A stretch of 64,000 nucleotides of DNA from Centipeda felix (GCF_900186465.1 NZ_LT891956.1:48564-112563); one strand, 5' to 3'; numbered from the stretch's first letter, positions 25,235 through 34,540 are shown. Notes: generated from the sequence alone by a model not told the origin. Translations and numbers: made by a program.

Positions 25235-25510
25235 ATGTCACAACGTATGACCATGGACGAAGTCCTCAAAGAATACGGCGTCCCCCAGCTGCGTCTCGAC
25301 GTACACGCGACGCGCAGCGACCTCCTGAAGCTCCGCGAAAAGCTCATGGCGATCCGCGACCTCTCCGACGGGCGCGAGCAGGGCTACCTCGACATCAATT
25401 GCAAGCTCTACATCGACGTGGACGACATCGACCGCTACCTCTCAGGCGAGCTCGACACCGTCGGCGAGATCTACGCCTTCCCCGAGGACATCAAGTCCTA
25501 TCAGGAGTAA
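25235..25510 (+). CDS. Small hypothetical acidic protein
   Basis: 91 residues with AGAAAGG before the start. MSQRMTMDEVLKEYGVPQL could be a short helix-turn-helix-like start. The middle is helical and charged (SDLLKLREKLMAIRDLSDG), and the C-terminus is strongly acidic (YIDVDDIDRYLSGELDTVGEIYAFPED). Codon use matches its neighbours. No family recognised. Confidence 0.6.
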   Translation: MSQRMTMDEVLKEYGVPQLRLDVHATRSDLLKLREKLMAIRDLSDGREQGYLDINCKLYIDVDDIDRYLSGELDTVGEIYAFPEDIKSYQE

Positions 25511-25517
25511 GGCATCT

Positions 25518-25585
25518 TCGTGTGCTCCTCGCAGAACACCTCGTTACGCAAGCGGTCGTCAAGGTATAAATCTGCGTTCTTCAAT
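25518..25585 (-). repeat. Degenerate 3' half of the structured element
   Basis: Reverse complement reads CGCTTGCGTAACGAGGTG then TTCTGCGAGGAGC, close to CACTTGCGCAACGAGGTG and TTCGCGTGGAGC in the element at 50934-51100. The 5' half with the pairing partners is not found, so this is a remnant. Confidence 0.5.
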
Positions 25586-25643
25586 CCGGTTACGAATACC
25601 GGGGCTATCCCCGTATCGAATGATATATGAAGGAGAATATGGA

Positions 25644-26378
25644 ATGAAACTAAAGAAACTCATCGCTGCGGCAATGGTCGGCTCGCTGGCCTTTACCGCA
25701 CCCATCATCGTCCCGAACGCCGTGCAGAGTACGCTCGGTGCACAGGCAGAGGCCGCCAAGGGCGGCGCGCGCATCTCACCGAAGGCGACGCCCAAGGCCG
25801 CACCGAAGGCATCCGAGGGACAGAGCAGCAGCGGCAAATCCGTCTCGGGGAACGGCAACAGCTACGCCCCCTCGAAGAACGCGAACCAGCTGGAAAAGAA
25901 TGCCCCCGCGGCAAACAGCAAGGCGAATGCAGCAAACGCCGCGACCCCCGCTAAGAGCAGCACAGGCTGGGGGAATACCCTGCGCAACATCGGCCTCCTC
26001 GCGGGCGGCATGATGCTCGGCGGGCTCCTCGCGAGCCTCCTCGGCGGCATGGGCAGCGGCCTCCTCGCCGACATCCTCGGCGTCCTTGTGAACGTCGCCA
26101 TCGCCGTCGTCGCCTTCATGGTGCTGCGCTGGTTCTGGAACCGCTTCCGCTCCCGCAAGGAGGAGGAGAACGTCTACCAGCGTGCAGAGCAGCCGCGCGC
26201 GGCCGCACCGCAGCCGCCCATCACGGACATCCGTCCGCAGGGCACCGCACCGCAAAACGCCGCGCCGATGGACGTCACACCGCAAAACGCCGCGCCGATG
26301 GACGTCACGCCGCCGACCTCGGCACTCGATGCCGGCGACAGCCCGCGTGCCATCGCCGACCGCTATCGCAGCCGCTGA
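25644..26378 (+). CDS. Exported Ala/Pro-rich membrane protein resembling Tim44-like N-terminal regions
   Basis: 244 residues from ATG 25644 with AAGGAG upstream. The signal peptide is MKLKKLIAAAMVGSLAFTAP. A low-complexity Ala/Ser/Asn region is followed by a Gly/Leu-rich hydrophobic stretch (GLLAGGMMLGGLLASLLGG, then ADILGVLVNVAIAVVAFMVLRWFW). It resembles the membrane part of bacterial Tim44-domain proteins but has no Tim44 domain. Near the C-terminus a 10-residue unit (PQNAAPMDVT) is tandemly repeated, from a 30-bp DNA duplication around 26250-26311. The role is unknown. Confidence 0.65.
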   Translation: MKLKKLIAAAMVGSLAFTAPIIVPNAVQSTLGAQAEAAKGGARISPKATPKAAPKASEGQSSSGKSVSGNGNSYAPSKNANQLEKNAPAANSKANAANAATPAKSSTGWGNTLRNIGLLAGGMMLGGLLASLLGGMGSGLLADILGVLVNVAIAVVAFMVLRWFWNRFRSRKEEENVYQRAEQPRAAAPQPPITDIRPQGTAPQNAAPMDVTPQNAAPMDVTPPTSALDAGDSPRAIADRYRSR

Positions 26379-26395
26379 GATACACAGAGAAACGT

Positions 26396-26440
26396 GGGAC
26401 ACTGCACGAAGCTCCGGCTTCGTACAGTGTCCCTTTTCTT
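26396..26440 (+). terminator. Terminator after the 25644-26378 gene
   Basis: GGGACACTG(CA)CGAAG, GCTCCGG loop region, CTTCGTACAGTGTCCC then TTTTCTT. Confidence 0.85.
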
Positions 26441-26862
26441 ATGCCCATACACTTACTGAAGAATCCCATCAGAGAGATTTCCCACCCTGTAAAAACACAA
26501 AAGCAAATCAGTAAAACAATATAGATAAATTCCATAAAATATCGATAAATAACTATAAATTAAAATCAATAACTTCAAAATGGAGTATTTTACACCTTAA
26601 AAGGCAGGAATGCGTATGGGAAAATCCCTCTAACCCCGCGTCATTCCTTCCTCACAGCGATTTTTTATACGCTGAACGCCCCAGCACGACGACAAAGCCT
26701 ACCGCATCGGACAACCTGCCGCATTTCCCTCCCCTTTCCCTTGAAAAAGGCAGCATTTTCGTCCATAATAGAAGGGAACGGAGCATAAAGGAAGCAGCGT
26801 TTTCTTTATCCGCCCTGCGAATACAATGTACACGGTACATTTCTTCACCCCTCGCGCGCAGA
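26441..26862. other. Gene-free AT-rich spacer
   Basis: About 420 bp, noticeably AT-richer than its surroundings (for example 26510-26600). I find no ribosome site with a credible frame, no tRNA and no clear hairpin. A 73-codon minus-strand frame at 26652-26873 looks accidental. Confidence 0.6.
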
Positions 26863-27029
26863 TAGGGAATCACTGATAAAATGAGGTCTGCCAGATTGGC
26901 GTAGATTTTTTCGTCCGAACGAGGTGGAAAACCGGACGCAGAGTGGTGCTCTGTGGAGGATTTTCCGCCGAAGTGCGGGCAAAAAAGATGCGTTAAGATG
27001 GTTGTGCCGAATTTATCAGTGCTTCCCTA
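26863..27029. repeat. MITE-like 167-bp foldback element, copy 3
   Basis: TAGGGAATCACTGATAAAATG at the left end and TTTATCAGTGCTTCCCTA at the right end. The interior matches the other full copies with one or two changes. Confidence 0.9.
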
Positions 27030-27084
27030 ACTGTCCGCGTGAGGCTCGCATCAATCGTAAAAGAATCACAAAGGAGCAACAACT

Positions 27085-27750
27085 ATGAAATCATCCACCC
27101 TTGCCGCCGTTGACACGCTCATCGCACGCTATCCCGCACTCGAGGCCTGCGGTACAGACATCCGCGCCGCCATCAAGGCACTCTGCACATCCTACCACGC
27201 AGGCGGCAAGCTCATTGTCTGCGGCAACGGCGGCTCTGCGGCAGATGCCGAGCACATCGTCGGTGAGCTGATGAAGGGCTTTCTCCTGCCGCGTCACCTC
27301 GACGAGGACATCCTCGCAAAACTCCACGAAGCGTGCGACGCCGCTGACCCCTTGACCGTCGACTATTTCATGCGGCACCTGCAGGGTGCACTCCCCGCCA
27401 TCTCCCTCCCGTCCCAGCTTGCGATCAGCACAGCGTTCGCGAACGATCAGGCACCCGATCTCACCTTTGCCCAGCAGGTACTCGGACTCGGGCGCGCGGG
27501 CGACGTCCTCCTCGGCATCACCACCTCGGGCAACTCGAAGAACGTCCTCTACGCCTTCCGCATGGCAAAGGCACTCGGGCTGAAGACCATCGCCCTCACA
27601 GGCGCATCGGGCGGCAAATGCGCGTCGGGCTTCGCCGACATCGTCATCAAAGCCCCCGAGGAGGAGACGTACAAGATCCAAGAGTACCACCTCCCCATCT
27701 ACCACACCCTCTGCATCGCCGTCGAGGAGGAATTCTTTGGTGCGGAGTAA
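27085..27750 (+). CDS. gmhA: Sedoheptulose-7-phosphate isomerase
   Basis: 221 residues with AAAGGAGC upstream. SIS-domain features typical of GmhA are CGNGGSAADAEHIVGELMKGF near residues 47-67, the loop AFANDQAPDLTFAQQVLGLG, and TTSGNSKNVLYAF. It converts sedoheptulose-7-phosphate to heptose-7-phosphate, the first step to the heptose of diderm LPS core, consistent with an outer-membrane-bearing Negativicute. The next plus-strand gene is a phosphohexomutase. Confidence 0.93.
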   Translation: MKSSTLAAVDTLIARYPALEACGTDIRAAIKALCTSYHAGGKLIVCGNGGSAADAEHIVGELMKGFLLPRHLDEDILAKLHEACDAADPLTVDYFMRHLQGALPAISLPSQLAISTAFANDQAPDLTFAQQVLGLGRAGDVLLGITTSGNSKNVLYAFRMAKALGLKTIALTGASGGKCASGFADIVIKAPEEETYKIQEYHLPIYHTLCIAVEEEFFGAE

Positions 27751-27794
27751 GGATATGTCGCTCGCGGTGCAGTCCACTATCTATTGATAAAGAA

Positions 27795-27852
27795 GTTACG
27801 CCCCCACCGCCGCTGTCGCGGCACCTCCCCCGCACCGGCGGGGAAGGCTCGG
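27795..27852. repeat. GC-rich dispersed repeat unit
   Basis: CGCCCCCACCGCCGCTGTCG and CCTCCCCCGCACCGGCGGGGAAGG match the family at 2140 and 5311, truncated on one side. Confidence 0.65.
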
Positions 27853-27869
27853 GGCACTCGTGGCGTAGT

Positions 27870-28030
27870 AGTATCCCCAAAGCAAACCCTAGTGGAACAA
27901 GTGAAGATAAGCGCACGTTCTGCCCCCTGCGAATTTCGTCGTTCAAGCGAAGCGCGTTTCGGAATTCGCAGGTATTTAGGCAGATAAGTGCGCGATCACT
28001 TGTGGAACGAGGCGTTTGCGTGGGGATACT
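27870..28030 (+). ncRNA. Candidate structured RNA element, copy A (five nested helices)
   Basis: Helices visible by direct pairing: P1 27870-27879/28021-28030 (AGTATCCCCA/TGGGGATACT); P2 27882-27887/28014-28019 (GCAAAC/GTTTGC); P3 27897-27904/27996-28003 (ACAAGTGA/TCACTTGT); P4 27911-27916/27988-27993 (GCGCAC/GTGCGC); P5 27926-27935/27963-27972 (CCTGCGAATT/AATTCGCAGG). The apical loop contains CAAGCGAAGCGCGTTT. Copy B at 50934-51100 keeps every helix with different bases. The orientation given is that of the shared loop and joining sequences. Whether it is transcribed is not known. Confidence 0.65.
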
Positions 28031-28099
28031 CACGCATAATGTATAATGCATAATATATACCCCCACAAACACACAATCATACGCAAAGGAGGAATCCCC

Positions 28100-29608
28100 A
28101 TGCCCCTGACCCAGGACGACTTCAAAAAACTCGCGAACGGCAGCGACATCCGCGGCGTCGCCGTCCCCGGCGTGCCCGGCGAACCTGTCACCCTCACCCC
28201 CGAGGCAGCAAACCGCATCGCTGCCGGCTTCGTCCGTTTCCTCAGCGAAAAGACGGGCAAAAGCCCCGCAGAGCTGCAGATCGCCGTCGGCCATGACTCG
28301 CGCATCTCCGCGCTCGCCATCAAGGACAGCGTCCTCACGGGACTCACCTACACGGGCGCGCACGGCATCGACTGCGTCCTCGCCTCCACCCCCGCCATGT
28401 TCATGGCGACCATCTTCGAGGACACGGCGGCGGACGGCTCGATCATGATTACCGCGAGCCACCTCCCATACAACCGCAACGGACTGAAATTCTTCACCGC
28501 CGCGGGCGGCGCAGACAAGACGGACATAGAGAAGATCCTCACTTACGCCGCCGAGGCAAAGGAAGAACACGGAACGCTCGAGCACGTCCTGAAGTTCGAC
28601 CTCATCGGGCGCTACAGCGAACACCTCACGAAGAAAATCCGCGACGCGTTCGGCGGCGCAGAACGTCCGCTCGAGGGGATGCACATCGTCGTCGATGCGG
28701 GCAACGGCGCGGGCGGCTTCTTCGCGGGGCGCATCCTCACCCCGCTCGGCGCGGACACGACAGGCAGTCAGTTTCTCGACCCGGACGGGCACTTCCCGAA
28801 CCACATTCCGAACCCCGAGAATGCCGATGCCATGCGCGCCATCAAGGACGCCGTGGTGAAGAACCATGCCGACCTTGGACTCATCTTCGACACCGACGTA
28901 GACCGCATGAGCGCCGTCCTCGCCGACGGCACGGACGTGAGCCGCAACGCCCTCATTGCCATGATGGCCGCCATCCTCGCGCCCGACTACCCCGGCTCCA
29001 CCATCATCACCGACTCCGTCACCTCCGACGGGCTGCACGACTTCCTCGAGGATCACCTCCATCTGAAGCACCTGCGCTACATGCGCGGCTACAAGAACGT
29101 CATCAACGAGTGCATCCGCCGCAACGAGGCGGGCGAAACCTCCCCGCTCGCCATCGAGACCTCAGGGCATGGCGCGCTCAGCGAGAACTACTACCTCGAC
29201 GACGGTGCCTACCTCGCGGTAAAGCTTCTCATCGCAGCGGCAAAGGCACACGCCGAGGGCAAAACCCTCAGCGACCTCATCAAGGATCTGCGCCATCCCG
29301 CCGAGGCACGCGAGATCCGCATCAAGATCACGGGCATGGGCGACGTCAAGGCATACGGACGTGACGTCCTTGCCGCATTCGAGCAGCGCGCCAAAGACAA
29401 GGGGCTCAGGATCGCCGCTCCCTCCTATGAGGGCGTGCGCCTCATCTTCCCGAGCGGCTGGGCGCTGCTGCGCATGTCGCTGCACGATCCGAACATGCCG
29501 GTCAACATCGAGGCGGACGCAGCGGGCGGCGCGGACAGGATCGAGCACGAGGTCAGGGAGCTCCTCGCGGGATTCGACGCGCTCAACCTCTCCGGCTTTC
29601 ACGCATAG
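28100..29608 (+). CDS. Phosphohexomutase (phosphomannomutase/phosphoglucomutase family)
   Basis: 502 residues from ATG 28100 with AAAGGAGG upstream. The phosphoserine loop is ITASHLPYNRNGLKFF near residues 132-147, the metal-binding loop is FDTDVDRMS, the sugar loop is AIETSGHGALSEN and the phosphate-binding end is SYEGVRLIFPSGWALLRMSLHDP. It interconverts hexose-1- and hexose-6-phosphates for nucleotide-sugar synthesis. The TASHLP variant (rather than TASHNP) occurs in a subgroup of these mutases. Substrate preference cannot be assigned from sequence. Confidence 0.9.
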   Translation: MPLTQDDFKKLANGSDIRGVAVPGVPGEPVTLTPEAANRIAAGFVRFLSEKTGKSPAELQIAVGHDSRISALAIKDSVLTGLTYTGAHGIDCVLASTPAMFMATIFEDTAADGSIMITASHLPYNRNGLKFFTAAGGADKTDIEKILTYAAEAKEEHGTLEHVLKFDLIGRYSEHLTKKIRDAFGGAERPLEGMHIVVDAGNGAGGFFAGRILTPLGADTTGSQFLDPDGHFPNHIPNPENADAMRAIKDAVVKNHADLGLIFDTDVDRMSAVLADGTDVSRNALIAMMAAILAPDYPGSTIITDSVTSDGLHDFLEDHLHLKHLRYMRGYKNVINECIRRNEAGETSPLAIETSGHGALSENYYLDDGAYLAVKLLIAAAKAHAEGKTLSDLIKDLRHPAEAREIRIKITGMGDVKAYGRDVLAAFEQRAKDKGLRIAAPSYEGVRLIFPSGWALLRMSLHDPNMPVNIEADAAGGADRIEHEVRELLAGFDALNLSGFHA

Positions 29609-29647
29609 AACACATCCATGTCAGCCGCCCACGTGAGGGAAAGGCAC

Positions 29648-29698
29648 AAGAGACTGTCGTACGAGGTGGACACCTTCATATCGCAGTCTCTTTTCTCT
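29648..29698 (+). terminator. Terminator after the phosphohexomutase
   Basis: AAGAGACTG/CAGTCTCTT outer stem with an inner GAGGTG/CACCTT-type stem, followed by TTCTCTT. Confidence 0.75.
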
Positions 29699-29831
29699 TG
29701 GTAAACGTACGACCTGCTCTTTTCTCATTTTTTCCCACACGCACCCGTATTTTATGATATAATGCAGTGGTATATTGATATTTATTTCATTTATCCCTTA
29801 TTGGAGAACAACGCAGGAGAAATGAACCCCT

Positions 29832-31586
29832 ATGAAGGAAGCCGTACAGCACGCGCTGAAGAATGCCATTGGACTGGCTGCGTTCGCCGCAATCATCGGG
29901 TCCATGGCCTTTGCCTGGCAGCTGCTCAATACCATGCCGTATACTGATCTGGCTCGCTCGTACGCCCTCGTCGGCAAGGATCTCACACATAACGACATCC
30001 TTGGTTTTCACGCGGCGGAGCATGACTGGCAGCCCTATACGTCCCCCGTGCCGCCCCTTTCCGACGATGTGAAGGCGGTCTATCTCTCGTGGGAGATCCC
30101 GCAGGATATACCTCTCTCCATTGATCACATCCTCGCGGCGACGACGAATCAGAACCTCTGCGTCTACCTCGATGACCGTCTGATCTACACCACCGGTCAA
30201 TGGGACGGTTTCCACAACCCCTATGGGCGCACCCTGCACTTCATCGACGCAAAGGAGTCCCTCGCGGGGAAACGCATCACTTTCCTCCTGCATACGGACT
30301 ATGCCCGGTGGCTTGGCAGCGTAGACTATTTCTTCATTGGCAGCGAGCTGGCCCTCTTCCAGAAAATCAGCATCAGCGATGCCATCTACACGGCGAGCCT
30401 TGCCATCGCCGCTGCACTCATCGCCTTCCTCGTCATGGATATCATCTGGCGCGGTTATATCCGACGACGGCATCTGCAGCTTTACCTCATTGCCTTCCTC
30501 CTGAGCATCATCTTTTGGGCGACGGGCACCTCCTCACTCTTCCCCCGACTCTTCGGCACGACGCAGGTCTGGGCGGAGCTCCACTTCATCATGCTCTACC
30601 TCATGCCGATGCTTTTCGTCAAGATCATCGAGCACATCAGTCCGCCGAACTGCAAGCATCCTCTGACCGGCATCTTTGGTCTCTACGGCGCACTCTTCGC
30701 CGTCGCAACAACGGCGGAGGCACTCGGGCTGAACGGCTATATGAATATGCTCTTTGCCTTCTACCCCATCCTCGCCGTCACCTTCCTCTACCCCATCTTC
30801 GTTCTCCTGGGCACCTCATGGGCAAAGCATCCCGCCTGCCGCTACGGAGTGATCGCAGCGGCCTCGCTGATGATCTTTGTCGCGATCGATGCCCTCCATT
30901 TCGAGTATCATCTCTTCACCTCGACACTCTCAGCAACCGTTTTCTCGATCTATGCCATCATCCCATTCGTCTTCTACCTCATCCGCGAGCAGATGATACA
31001 GGAGGCGCAGCTCGTCCGGGAGAACAACGCCCTCGTGCAGGAGCTGCAGGTATCGCAGGACGAGGCAAAGCACGACTTTCTCACGGGCGCATTCAATCGT
31101 TTGCAGCTCGAACCAAGTTATGAGCGGTTCGCCTCATTCGCACACGAGAAGGGCTTCTCCTTCTCCTACGCCATCTTCGACATCGACCACTTCAAGGAGG
31201 TCAACGACACGCGCGGCCACCTCGGCGGCGACGATGCGCTGCGCGGCGTCGCCGAGATCGTACAGGAGAAGATCGACCGCCGCCACATTTTCATCCGCTA
31301 CGGCGGCGACGAGTTCATCCTCCTCGCCCTCCATCACGACCTCACACAGATGGCAGAGTTCTGCGAATCCCTGCGCTGTGCCGTCGCAGAGACCATGGAC
31401 GGCATCACGATAAGCTTCGGTGTATCGGCGTGGCATGGGGCAGGCGATACCATGCACGATCTGATGGAACGTGCTGACCGTGCGCTCTACTGCTCCAAGG
31501 AAAAGGGACGCAACAGCGTCTCCACCGAGAGCGAGGCAGCGTGCTGCGATATCTGTGCGAACGCGAATGCGGAGCACCATCGCTGA
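29832..31586 (+). CDS. Membrane diguanylate cyclase, paralog 1
   Basis: 584 residues. An N-terminal span (about 12-34) and an extracytoplasmic domain of ~150 residues (SWEIPQDIPLSIDHILAATT, NQNLCVYLDDRLIYTTGQW) come first, then about seven spans (190-395) in a 7TMR-DISM-like layout and a short coiled coil. The C-terminal GGDEF domain has FDIDHFKEVNDTRGH and an intact RYGGDEF. The residues before it (DRRHIFIRY) do not give the RxxD inhibitory site. It makes c-di-GMP in response to an envelope signal. The next gene is a close paralog with the same layout. Confidence 0.9.
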   Translation: MKEAVQHALKNAIGLAAFAAIIGSMAFAWQLLNTMPYTDLARSYALVGKDLTHNDILGFHAAEHDWQPYTSPVPPLSDDVKAVYLSWEIPQDIPLSIDHILAATTNQNLCVYLDDRLIYTTGQWDGFHNPYGRTLHFIDAKESLAGKRITFLLHTDYARWLGSVDYFFIGSELALFQKISISDAIYTASLAIAAALIAFLVMDIIWRGYIRRRHLQLYLIAFLLSIIFWATGTSSLFPRLFGTTQVWAELHFIMLYLMPMLFVKIIEHISPPNCKHPLTGIFGLYGALFAVATTAEALGLNGYMNMLFAFYPILAVTFLYPIFVLLGTSWAKHPACRYGVIAAASLMIFVAIDALHFEYHLFTSTLSATVFSIYAIIPFVFYLIREQMIQEAQLVRENNALVQELQVSQDEAKHDFLTGAFNRLQLEPSYERFASFAHEKGFSFSYAIFDIDHFKEVNDTRGHLGGDDALRGVAEIVQEKIDRRHIFIRYGGDEFILLALHHDLTQMAEFCESLRCAVAETMDGITISFGVSAWHGAGDTMHDLMERADRALYCSKEKGRNSVSTESEAACCDICANANAEHHR

Positions 31587-31597
31587 CGAGTAATATA

Positions 31598-31656
31598 AAG
31601 GCAGCGCTGATAAAATAAGGTCTGCCGGATTGACGCAGATTTGTCCGAACGCGGCG
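31598..31656. repeat. MITE-like element, left-end remnant
   Basis: AAGGCAGCGCTGATAAAATA then GGTCTGCCGGATTGACGCAG match the left half of the 167-bp element; the right half is lost. Confidence 0.6.
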
Positions 31657-31685
31657 AACGCCGATGATACCAGCGCATCAGAGGA

Positions 31686-31727
31686 CTGCTGTGCGAAGCG
31701 CAAAACTTCGCGCAGCGCCTTTTTTGT
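31686..31727 (+). terminator. Terminator after diguanylate cyclase 1
   Basis: CTGCTGTGCGAAG/CTTCGCGCAGCG stem then CCTTTTTTG. Confidence 0.8.
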
Positions 31728-31873
31728 ATCCCTTCCACTGTATACTTAGATCACTGATGCTGCGGGAATCGTCTTTTCTATTGTTTCATCGCACCTAAAT
31801 ATGCTATAATGTTAGAAAATCCACACAAATTCCTACGAAAGTCCTTCTCTCCCCCAGAAGGAAGGTGCTCCCC

Positions 31874-33592
31874 ATGATGAAACTCCGCACATTCCTGCAG
31901 GACAATGCCGCTGCTCTCCTCTGCACGGTAGCGCTCGCCGCCATTTGCATCATTTCATGGCGTCTCCTCGCAGCGCCCCCCGACCGTCAGCTCCCCCCCA
32001 CGTATGCCCTCGCGGACACGACCTCCCCGATGCTCCGCGATTTTCGCGCTGACGCGCTCGACTGGCAGTCCTATGACTACCCCGTCCCGCCGCCGCTGCC
32101 AACGGATGCATCGGCGGTCTATCTTTCGTGGGAGATCCCGTATTCCTCGCGATTCATGAACTGCAACCTGCTCTTTACCACGACGAATCAGGATATCGCC
32201 GTCTACCTCGACGACGACTTCCTCTACCGCTACGGTGACTGGTCGGGGCGCACGGAGACGCGCGGCCGCACGATCCACTATATACCGCTCGACAACAAGG
32301 CGGCAGGACGGCGGCTCACGATCCTCCTGCACACGACGGATATGGGGCGGCGTGGGAGCATCGACGACTTTGAGATCGACACGACAATGCAGTTCATGAA
32401 GAACATCTCCTTTGCCGACGCGATCTACATCTCGGCGCTCTCCATCGCCCTCGCGATGATCGCGTTCCTCAGCCTCAACCTCTCGTGGCGCGCCCTGCAG
32501 GACATCCATCGCCGCGCACTCATCTACCTCATCGCCTTCCTCGCTGCATTCGCCCTGTGGACGACGGGCAACACCTCTCTCTTCCCGCGTCTCTTCGGGA
32601 TGCCCGCACTCTGGTGGGAGCTCCATCTCGCGATGATCTATGCGCTGCCGGTCTGCTGGGCACTCGTCGTGCGCGAGATCGTCGCTCCGCAGTACCACGC
32701 GCGCGTAAAGAACATCCTGCACATCTTCGTCGGCATCTTCGCAGCGGCCACCCTCGCCGAACTCATCGGACGAAACGCATACAGCAGCATGCTCCCGTTC
32801 TACAATGTCCTGATCTTTTCGTCAGACCTCATCCTCATCCATGCACTCGTCCGCTCCCACTGGGCATACCACCCCGCGTGCCGCTACGCCGCCTTTGGGC
32901 TGATCGCCTTCGTCGCGCTCTCCATCTTTGACGTACTGCACTGGGAGCACCATCTCTTCACGGGGATTCTCTCCATGGCCGTGTTCTCTGTCTACGCCAT
33001 GGTTCCGCTCATCCTCCACCTCATCCGCATCCAGATGATGGAGGAGGCGACACTCGAGCGCCAGAACGAGCGCCTCTCACAGGAGCTCGCCGCCTCGCAA
33101 GACGCCGCCAAGCGCGACTTCCTTACGGGCTGCTACAACCGCCATCAGCTTGACGTGGGCTTTGCGCAATTCTCTACCCTCGCGCACGAGCGCGGGTTTA
33201 GGTTCTCCCTTGCCCTCTTTGACATTGACCATTTCAAACAGGTCAACGACACGCACGGGCACCTCGCAGGCGATCAGGTGCTCAGAGACATCGCCGCCAT
33301 CATCCACGATGAGATCGACCGCCGCCACATCTTCATCCGCTACGGCGGCGACGAGTTCATCCTCCTCGGCCTGCACTACGACCTCGAGACGATGACCGCG
33401 TTCTGCGAGAGACTGCGCGCCATCCTTGAGGAGCGCATGGGCGGCGTCACGCTCAGCTTTGGCATCTCCACATGGCACGGGGGATGCGACTCCCTCCCCG
33501 GGCTCATCGCGCGCGCCGACCGCGCCCTCTACCGCTCCAAGGAAAAGGGGCGCAACGCCGTCTCCGACGAGAGCGAGATCGATGCGGCTTAG
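31874..33592 (+). CDS. Membrane diguanylate cyclase, paralog 2
   Basis: 572 residues from ATG 31874 with AGAAGGAAGG upstream; an in-frame GTG at 31865 is too close to it. The layout is the same as the upstream paralog: N-terminal span, ~150-residue outer domain (YLSWEIPYSSRFMNCNLLFTT, QDIAVYLDDDFLYRYGDW), seven spans, and GGDEF (FDIDHFKQVNDTHGH; RYGGDEFILLGLHYDLE). The pre-motif DRRHIFIRY again lacks RxxD. Identity is high in the GGDEF part and lower in the outer domain, as expected after duplication and sensor divergence. Confidence 0.9.
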   Translation: MMKLRTFLQDNAAALLCTVALAAICIISWRLLAAPPDRQLPPTYALADTTSPMLRDFRADALDWQSYDYPVPPPLPTDASAVYLSWEIPYSSRFMNCNLLFTTTNQDIAVYLDDDFLYRYGDWSGRTETRGRTIHYIPLDNKAAGRRLTILLHTTDMGRRGSIDDFEIDTTMQFMKNISFADAIYISALSIALAMIAFLSLNLSWRALQDIHRRALIYLIAFLAAFALWTTGNTSLFPRLFGMPALWWELHLAMIYALPVCWALVVREIVAPQYHARVKNILHIFVGIFAAATLAELIGRNAYSSMLPFYNVLIFSSDLILIHALVRSHWAYHPACRYAAFGLIAFVALSIFDVLHWEHHLFTGILSMAVFSVYAMVPLILHLIRIQMMEEATLERQNERLSQELAASQDAAKRDFLTGCYNRHQLDVGFAQFSTLAHERGFRFSLALFDIDHFKQVNDTHGHLAGDQVLRDIAAIIHDEIDRRHIFIRYGGDEFILLGLHYDLETMTAFCERLRAILEERMGGVTLSFGISTWHGGCDSLPGLIARADRALYRSKEKGRNAVSDESEIDAA

Positions 33593-33631
33593 GGGTATGC
33601 GTTCGCCGCCAAGTCAAATGCTGCCGACAAG

Positions 33632-33680
33632 GGGGCTGTTGCACGAAGCTGCAAACTTCGTGCAACAGCCCCTTCTTTGT
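33632..33680 (+). terminator. Strong terminator after diguanylate cyclase 2
   Basis: GGGGCTGTTGCACGAAG/CTTCGTGCAACAGCCCC, a 17-bp perfect stem, then TTCTTT. Confidence 0.9.
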
Positions 33681-33820
33681 GCCCCTTCCACCGCTTGCGC
33701 GGTCCCCCTTCCCCTCCTTTTTTACTCTCTCTTTCTCTTTTAATACTAGGTCATATATTTTTCTTGTGAATCACAGGCAACTATGCTACAATTTCCATAT
33801 ACTTGGGAATCGTTTTCCAT

Positions 33821-33987
33821 TAGGGAATCACTGATAAAATGAGGTCTGCCAGATTGGCGTAGATTTTTTCGTCCGAACGAGGTGGAAAACCGGACGCAGA
33901 GTGGTGCTCTGTGGAGGATTTTCCGCCGAAGTGCGGGCAAAAAAGATGCGTCAAGATGGTTGTACCGAATTTATCAGTGCTTCCTTA
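33821..33987. repeat. MITE-like 167-bp foldback element, copy 4
   Basis: TTAGGGAATCACTGATAAAA...TTTATCAGTGCTTCCTTA, full length. It sits 38 bp upstream of a DUF805 gene start. Confidence 0.9.
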
Positions 33988-34024
33988 GACAGTGATTCCC
34001 TCATCAACGAAAAGGAGAATCATC

Positions 34025-34531
34025 ATGTTCCAAATCGACAACATTCGGGAAATGTTCTTCTCGTGGGAGGGGCGTCTCAACCGCAAGCCCTACATCCTGC
34101 GCTGCCTCGCCCTCGGTCTCATCCTGACGGCGGTCTACATCCTGCTGATGGTGATCGCCTTTACCACGGCGGCGGCACAGGTCGGGAATGGCATCCCCAC
34201 GATGGGCGCATTCAGTGCGACCTATATCCTCTACCTGCCCTTCATCATCTCGGGCTACCTCCTCGCGATCCGCCGTCTGCACGACCTCGACCTCTCGGCA
34301 TTCTTCATCCTGCTGAGCTTTGTCCCCGTCGTCAGCTTCTTCTTCGCGCTCTACCTCATCTTCAAGAAGGGCACAGAGGGACCGAACGCCTACGGCCCGG
34401 ATCCGCTCGGCACGGGGGATGAGATCCCCGTATTCACGGCGCCTGTCGCCCATACGACGAACAGCACAGGAATAGATACTGCACAGACAGACAGTGATAC
34501 ATCGCATGACAGCGGCGTATCGCGCAGCTGA
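34025..34531 (+). CDS. DUF805 membrane protein
   Basis: 168 residues from ATG 34025 with AAAAGGAGAA upstream. It shows the DUF805 pattern: FFSWEGRLNRKPYILRCLALG at the N-terminus, hydrophobic spans near 30-55, 70-88 and 98-118, and the signature RRLHDLDLSAFFILL. The tail is polar (HTTNSTGIDTAQTDSDTSHD). DUF805 proteins are small inner-membrane proteins with no proven function. The next gene, nine bases on, carries two further related domains. Confidence 0.85.
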   Translation: MFQIDNIREMFFSWEGRLNRKPYILRCLALGLILTAVYILLMVIAFTTAAAQVGNGIPTMGAFSATYILYLPFIISGYLLAIRRLHDLDLSAFFILLSFVPVVSFFFALYLIFKKGTEGPNAYGPDPLGTGDEIPVFTAPVAHTTNSTGIDTAQTDSDTSHDSGVSRS

Positions 34532-34540
34532 GGACTGCGT

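Noticed and set aside
26652-26873. 73-codon minus-strand frame in the 26.4-26.9 kb spacer
   Set aside because: No ribosome site, no recognisable domain, and it runs into a MITE.
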